From: Planctomycetota bacterium
GTDB taxonomy: Bacteria > Planctomycetota > Planctomycetia > Planctomycetales > Planctomycetaceae
Length of the DNA: 9,771 bases
Assembly (NCBI GenBank): GCA_027622115.1
Contig: JAQBZS010000192.1
Span: 1-9,771, forward strand
Reading direction: 5' to 3'
Within the stretch, counting starts at the first letter, position 1; each line of letters begins with the position of its first letter. The position numbers and the translations under genes are program-made. A model generated the notes under the pieces. The model was given only the letters and a program-made list of their open reading frames with translations, was not told where the DNA came from and ran no database searches. This document shows, in pieces, positions 5,532 through 9,771 of this stretch.

Positions 5532-5546
5532 AGCCGGGCTCCGGCT
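5532..5546. repeat. Short hairpin AGCCGG-GCT-CCGGCT
   Basis: A perfect 6-bp stem with a three-base loop, 45 bases before the next gene's ATG. It resembles the GAGCCGG-type palindromes often seen between planctomycete genes. It is not followed by a T-run. Confidence 0.45.
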
Positions 5547-5582
5547 GTGATCTACACTTGGAACAATCCACATTCACCAAAC

Positions 5583-5588
5583 GAGGTG
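5583..5588 (+). promoter_or_regulatory. Shine-Dalgarno site of the giant secreted-protein gene
   Basis: GAGGTG lies three bases before the ATG at 5592 (five bases counted from GAGG). It sits directly ahead of the ATG that opens the signal peptide and so supports that start. Confidence 0.6.
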
Positions 5589-5591
5589 CTC

Positions 5592-8500
5592 ATGTTTCGT
5601 CGATTGTCGTTGCTGGTTGTGATTGTTGCTGTGTCGGTCGTGCGGGCGCGGACGGAGGAGATCCCCTTCGTCGAGGATTTTGCTCTGGCGAAGGATCGGG
5701 CCGAGGCCCTGAAGCAACTCATCCCGGGGACCGAAGACTTCTACTACTACAACTGCCTGCATCTGCAACACTCGCAGAAGTTCGATCAGGCGGAAGAAGT
5801 GCTGGTGGCCTGGATCAAGCGGTTTCAATACACCGCTCGCGTCCATGAGATGCTCAATCGGCAGGCCCTGTTGCAGTACGACAAGGATCCGCAACGAGCA
5901 CTCAAGCGGATTCAGGAACGGCTCGGGCTGGCGTTCAATCATCAGCGCGAAGTTTTGGGCCAGAAACCCAATCTGCCCACGGCGCTCGACCAGAAGCTGA
6001 TCGGCCGCGAAGCACTCACCGCTCGGGCGCTCGCGAAATACCGGAATGTGCAGGGATTCGAAGATTCGGCCTTGGACTGGGTCGTGTCGCTGAAGCTCGA
6101 CGCCGAACGGCAGCGGCATTTGCTTCAACGGTTGAATCGTCCGGATCATGAGGGTTTGGCGGATTTGGTCGTCGCGGATTTGAACGAGAAAACCAGCGGC
6201 GGCTTCGGGCAACTCGGCATCCACAATCTCTTGCTGCCCGAACAACTCGACGCGGTGCTCAAGCTGAAGCCGGAATTGTTGAATCACGCCGCGTTCGTGG
6301 CGGCTCGGCTGGCCAAGTTGCATCCGCCTGCTCACGTGGATTGGCAACACGATCGCCAGGCCGAACAAGCGTATCTCGACGCCTTGTGGAATGCGGTGTC
6401 GATTCTGGGGCCGGTGCATAACTCGCTGAAGACCAACGTGCTGCATCGGCGGCTGGTCTTCGATCGAGCGGGCGGCCAGTACGACAAAGATCGCTTCATG
6501 ACGTACATCAAGCTGCCTCGGCGAGTCAGCTACATCAACCCGAAGTTCATCGCGGAACCGGAGAATCAACGGTACGCCGCGAACCTCGGCGCGGACTATC
6601 GCCAACAAACGCTGCTGCCCGTCGTGGGCGACGACGAACCGCTGGTCCGCAGTTACTTGCAGCACTTCTTTCTCAAGGAAAACTTGGCCGTTCCTTACGA
6701 GCCGTATCTGCTGGACACGTATCTCAAACACGTGCTGGCCGAAACGAAGATCGTCAACGGGCTGGGCGATCCCGAGCAGTGGTCGTCGCTGCTTTCGCCC
6801 GCTCAGTTTAAGGCGTTGAAAGATCGCGTCGATCTCGAATTCGCACACACAAACCAAGAGGTATTCGGGCCGAATGATCCGGTGAGCATCGGGCTGGCCG
6901 TGAAAAACGTCGAGACGCTGATCGTCAAGGTGTTCGAGATCAACACTCGCAACTACTACCGCGATCATCTGACGGAAGTCGACACCGACATCAACCTGGA
7001 CGGGCTGGTCGCCAACGAAGAACGCACGCAGGCGTATCCCGAGCCACCGCTGCGGCGAGTCAACCGGCAGTTCGATTTCCCGAAAATCACCAAGCCGGGC
7101 GTGTACGTGATCGACTTCATCGGCAACGGCAAAAGCAGCCGAGTCCTCGTGCGTAAGGGCAAACTGCGGCACCTCGTGCGGACCAGCATCGCCGGGCACG
7201 TCTTCACAGTGCTCGACGACCAGAACCGGCATTTGAAAGACGCAACGCTGTGGCTGTCGGACCATGCCTACAAAGCCGACGCGGACGGTCGCATCACCGT
7301 GCCGTTTTCCACGAATCCGACACGGCAGCCGATCATCCTCACGCACGGGGAATTCTCGTCGCTCGATCATTTTCAGCACGAAGCCGAGAGTTACCAACTC
7401 ACGGCCGGCATCCATATCGACCGCGAATCATTGCTGTCTCGCCGCAAGGCCAGCGTGGTTGTGCGGCCGTCGCTGTCGATCAATGGCACTCCGGTGACGC
7501 TGAGTGTGCTGGAAGACGTCCGGTTGTCGATCACGTCGCGAGACCAAGACGGCACGGCCACCACGAAAGAGGTCAAGGACTTCAAGCTCTTCGAAGACCG
7601 CGAAGCGACGTACGAGTTTCAGGTGCCGCCGCGATTGCTGCAGTTGCAGATTCAGCTCAAGGCACGCGTGCCGAACATCAGCCAGAACCGCAAGGACGCC
7701 GTGCAAGACGGCCTGTCCTTCGCGTTAAACGCGATTAACCTCACCCCGGGTATCGAAGACCTGTTCCTCTCGAAAAGTGCGGGCCGATATTCGATGGACT
7801 TGTTGGGACTTTCCGGCGAACCATTGGTCGATCGGCCGGTCAGCGTGCAGCTCAAGCACCGGGACTTCATCGATGTCTTCGACGTGCAGCTCAAGACCAA
7901 CGACTTCGGTCGCGTGTCGCTCGGCGAATTGGTCGACGTCGACTGGATTGAAACGCGATCACCGCTCGGAGCCACCCATCGTTGGACGTTGCCGCGAGAC
8001 CAGCACACGTACCACCAAGCCGTGTACGCTCGCGCGGGCGACATGATCGAGATTCCGTACATGGACGGCGATGAAGCGGGAACGTCGGCAGTCGCCTTGT
8101 TGGAACGCCGCGGCGGGACGTTCGTCGCCAATCGACTGCACGCCGTGGCGTTGAAGAACGGCATGCTCAGCGTGAAAGGGCTGGCCGCCGGTGAGTACGA
8201 CCTATTGTTGAAACGGTCCAATACGCTGATGCGATTGCACGTCGGCGAAGGCGAAACTCGCGATGGTTACGTGCTCGGCAACACGCGGCAATTGGAAATC
8301 CGCGACACGGCTCCGTTGCAGATCGCGTCGGTCGTCGCCGGCAAGAAGAGCTTGGACATCGAACTGCGAAACGCCTCAAAGTTCACCCGAGTGCATGTCA
8401 TCGCCACGCGCTACATCCCCGCGTATCCGGCGTACGACTTGTTGTCTCGCGTGCGTGATCCGGAACCGTTCCTGTTGACCACGCCGGCCAACGAGTCTCG

Positions 8501-9771
8501 GTTTGTCGCCGGCCGCAAGATTGGTGACGAATACCGCTACATCATCGACCGCAAGTACGCCAAGAAGTTCCCCGGCAACACGCTGAAGCGCCCGAGTCTC
8601 ATCCTGAATCCGTGGGCCGTGCGATCCACGTCGACCGGCACTCAAGTGGCGCAGGGCGGCGAGGACTTCAACGCGACCGGTGCCGCGCCAGGCGGGACCA
8701 GTTCCCGCGGCGAAAACCTGCATCAATCGCTGCAGATTCCAAGCGACACCAGCAGCCTCGAATTCTTGAAGCAGCCCTCGTCCGTGCTGCTGAATCTGGT
8801 TCCCGACAAAGACGGCAAAGTCAGCGTCGCGCTGGATCAACTCGGCGATCACCAGCACGTCCACGTCGTGGCGGTCGACCCGCAACAGACGGCCTCGCGA
8901 TCGATCTCGCGAGATGAACAACGGGTGCCGTTCGAGGACTTGCGTCTGGCGGACGGGCTGGACGCAAAAAAACACTACACGCAACAAAAGCGGATCAGCG
9001 TGCTGGGAACGAAGGACAAGTTCGTGCTGGACGACATCACGTCCTCGCGCTTCGAAGCCTACGACAGTCTGGCCAAGGTCTATTCGCTGTACCTCACGCT
9101 GAGCAACGATCCCAAGCTGGTGGAATTCGGCTTCGTACTGAATTGGCCGAACCTGAAGCCGGAAGAAAAGCGAGCCAACTATTCGAAGTATGCGTCACAC
9201 GAATTGAATTTCTTCCTGGCTCGCAAGGATCCGAAATTCTTCAATGATGTGATCGTGCCGTATCTGAAGAACAAGCAGCACAAGACGTTTCTCGATCATT
9301 GGCTGGTTGGCGACGACGTGTCGCGGTTCCGGCGGCCTTGGGAGTACGCGCAACTCAACACCGTCGAACGCGTGCTGTTGGGCCGGAAGCTCAAGGGCGA
9401 ACTAGCCTACACCGGGCGACTGATCAGCGACCAAGTCGCGATGCTGCCGCCGAACCTGGAGCGATTCCAGCACCTCTACAGCACGGCACTTGGCGGAAGC
9501 TCGCTCGATGTCGACGACAAGCTGGGACTCGCCGCGGCTCTGGGCGATGCATTGCTGTCCAAGAAGGAAGGCAAGCTGCTCGACATGAAAGGTGCGGCAG
9601 CCGATTACCGCAGTGGTCCACAGAACGGCCAACCGGCGGCACCGCCAGCGCCGGACGCGGCAGCCTTTGCACGTCGACCGCAAGCGAAAGCGGCAGACGG
9701 AAAGCAACAAGAACTTCAACTGGTCGAGCAACGCAAGGCGATGTCGGAACGTTCCGCGGGGCGGTCGACTC
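5592..9771 (+). CDS. Giant secreted protein, alpha-2-macroglobulin-like architecture (partial)
   Basis: The frame is open for 1393 codons to the right edge with no stop, so the C-terminus is missing. Residues 1-19 form a Sec signal peptide with probable cleavage after Val-Arg-Ala. Residues 20 to about 420 look helical, possibly with TPR-like pairs near 50-110. About 425 to 960 is beta-rich, with segments such as LAVKNVETLIVKVFEI (near 435-450), AGHVFTVLDDQNRHL (near 533) and SGEPLVDRPVSVQLKHRD (near 740) that resemble macroglobulin or carboxypeptidase-regulatory beta-sandwich domains. About 1150-1300 is helical again, then a Pro/Ala-rich linker from 1344. No thioester CGEQ motif is seen in this part. 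Bacterial alpha-2-macroglobulins trap proteases in the periplasm. Assigning that role here is inference from architecture, and a planctomycete-specific envelope family is the alternative. Codon use appears uniform throughout. Confidence 0.85.
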   Translation, partial: MFRRLSLLVVIVAVSVVRARTEEIPFVEDFALAKDRAEALKQLIPGTEDFYYYNCLHLQHSQKFDQAEEVLVAWIKRFQYTARVHEMLNRQALLQYDKDPQRALKRIQERLGLAFNHQREVLGQKPNLPTALDQKLIGREALTARALAKYRNVQGFEDSALDWVVSLKLDAERQRHLLQRLNRPDHEGLADLVVADLNEKTSGGFGQLGIHNLLLPEQLDAVLKLKPELLNHAAFVAARLAKLHPPAHVDWQHDRQAEQAYLDALWNAVSILGPVHNSLKTNVLHRRLVFDRAGGQYDKDRFMTYIKLPRRVSYINPKFIAEPENQRYAANLGADYRQQTLLPVVGDDEPLVRSYLQHFFLKENLAVPYEPYLLDTYLKHVLAETKIVNGLGDPEQWSSLLSPAQFKALKDRVDLEFAHTNQEVFGPNDPVSIGLAVKNVETLIVKVFEINTRNYYRDHLTEVDTDINLDGLVANEERTQAYPEPPLRRVNRQFDFPKITKPGVYVIDFIGNGKSSRVLVRKGKLRHLVRTSIAGHVFTVLDDQNRHLKDATLWLSDHAYKADADGRITVPFSTNPTRQPIILTHGEFSSLDHFQHEAESYQLTAGIHIDRESLLSRRKASVVVRPSLSINGTPVTLSVLEDVRLSITSRDQDGTATTKEVKDFKLFEDREATYEFQVPPRLLQLQIQLKARVPNISQNRKDAVQDGLSFALNAINLTPGIEDLFLSKSAGRYSMDLLGLSGEPLVDRPVSVQLKHRDFIDVFDVQLKTNDFGRVSLGELVDVDWIETRSPLGATHRWTLPRDQHTYHQAVYARAGDMIEIPYMDGDEAGTSAVALLERRGGTFVANRLHAVALKNGMLSVKGLAAGEYDLLLKRSNTLMRLHVGEGETRDGYVLGNTRQLEIRDTAPLQIASVVAGKKSLDIELRNASKFTRVHVIATRYIPAYPAYDLLSRVRDPEPFLLTTPANESRFVAGRKIGDEYRYIIDRKYAKKFPGNTLKRPSLILNPWAVRSTSTGTQVAQGGEDFNATGAAPGGTSSRGENLHQSLQIPSDTSSLEFLKQPSSVLLNLVPDKDGKVSVALDQLGDHQHVHVVAVDPQQTASRSISRDEQRVPFEDLRLADGLDAKKHYTQQKRISVLGTKDKFVLDDITSSRFEAYDSLAKVYSLYLTLSNDPKLVEFGFVLNWPNLKPEEKRANYSKYASHELNFFLARKDPKFFNDVIVPYLKNKQHKTFLDHWLVGDDVSRFRRPWEYAQLNTVERVLLGRKLKGELAYTGRLISDQVAMLPPNLERFQHLYSTALGGSSLDVDDKLGLAAALGDALLSKKEGKLLDMKGAAADYRSGPQNGQPAAPPAPDAAAFARRPQAKAADGKQQELQLVEQRKAMSERSAGRST

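Larger units (their letters stand above)
5049..5591. other. Repeat-rich gap upstream of the giant secreted-protein gene
   Basis: I find no credible gene on either strand over these 543 bp. Open frames give Arg-, Ser- and His-rich peptides without signatures. The gap instead is packed with palindromes: a weak inverted pair (5050-5069 and 5123-5142), a hairpin (5167-5187), a long inverted pair (5191-5247 and 5329-5389), and small stems at 5268-5280 and 5532-5546. The promoter of the downstream gene should lie between about 5400 and 5580, but I could not name a convincing one. Confidence 0.6.

Noticed and set aside
5574..7415. A 613-codon open frame on the minus strand opposite the giant secreted-protein gene
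   Set aside because: Its codon boundaries coincide exactly with the sense gene, the frame in which stops appear only opposite TTA, CTA and TCA. Those codons are rare in GC-rich genes, so long antisense frames arise by default. No signature or start signal supports it.

Overview
The window looks like chromosomal DNA from a member of the Planctomycetota. The grounds are a Tat-exported DUF1501 protein, a Uma2-family gene, a very large secreted protein of a planctomycete type, fairly high GC, and gaps full of short GC-rich palindromes. This phylum call is inferred from gene content and not from a marker gene.

Layout, left to right: (1) On the minus strand, positions 1-633 hold the N-terminal half of a DUF1501 protein that runs off the left edge. 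(2) A gap of about 530 bp carries a short tandem repeat and a double hairpin, then a tRNA-His (GTG) on the plus strand. (3) A complete HtrA/DegP-type periplasmic serine protease with two PDZ domains lies on the minus strand. It converges on the tRNA and stops only 6 bp from it. (4) After a 548-bp gap there is a tightly coupled plus-strand pair, a YciA-like hotdog acyl-CoA thioesterase and an ExbD/TolR proton-channel subunit, overlapping by one base (TAATG). No ExbB/TolQ partner is visible. (5) Positions 4016-4425 hold a likely gene remnant and a large REP-like palindrome. (6) A Uma2-family nuclease gene follows, broken by one frameshift, and its ribosome binding site lies inside a hairpin. (7) Positions 5049-5591 are a dense cluster of inverted repeats. 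(8) From 5592 to the right edge runs one very long open gene for a secreted protein of more than 1393 residues. It has a helical N-terminal part and a beta-rich middle that resembles alpha-2-macroglobulin-type proteins.

Most products act at the cell envelope: a Tat-exported protein, a periplasmic protease, a proton-driven envelope motor subunit and a giant exported protein. Apart from the thioesterase-exbD pair, nothing shows that these genes form one pathway. The best leads are that pair, the giant secreted protein, the frameshifted Uma2 gene with its hairpin leader, and the palindromic repeats. I found no CRISPR array, transposase, phage gene or clear defence system.
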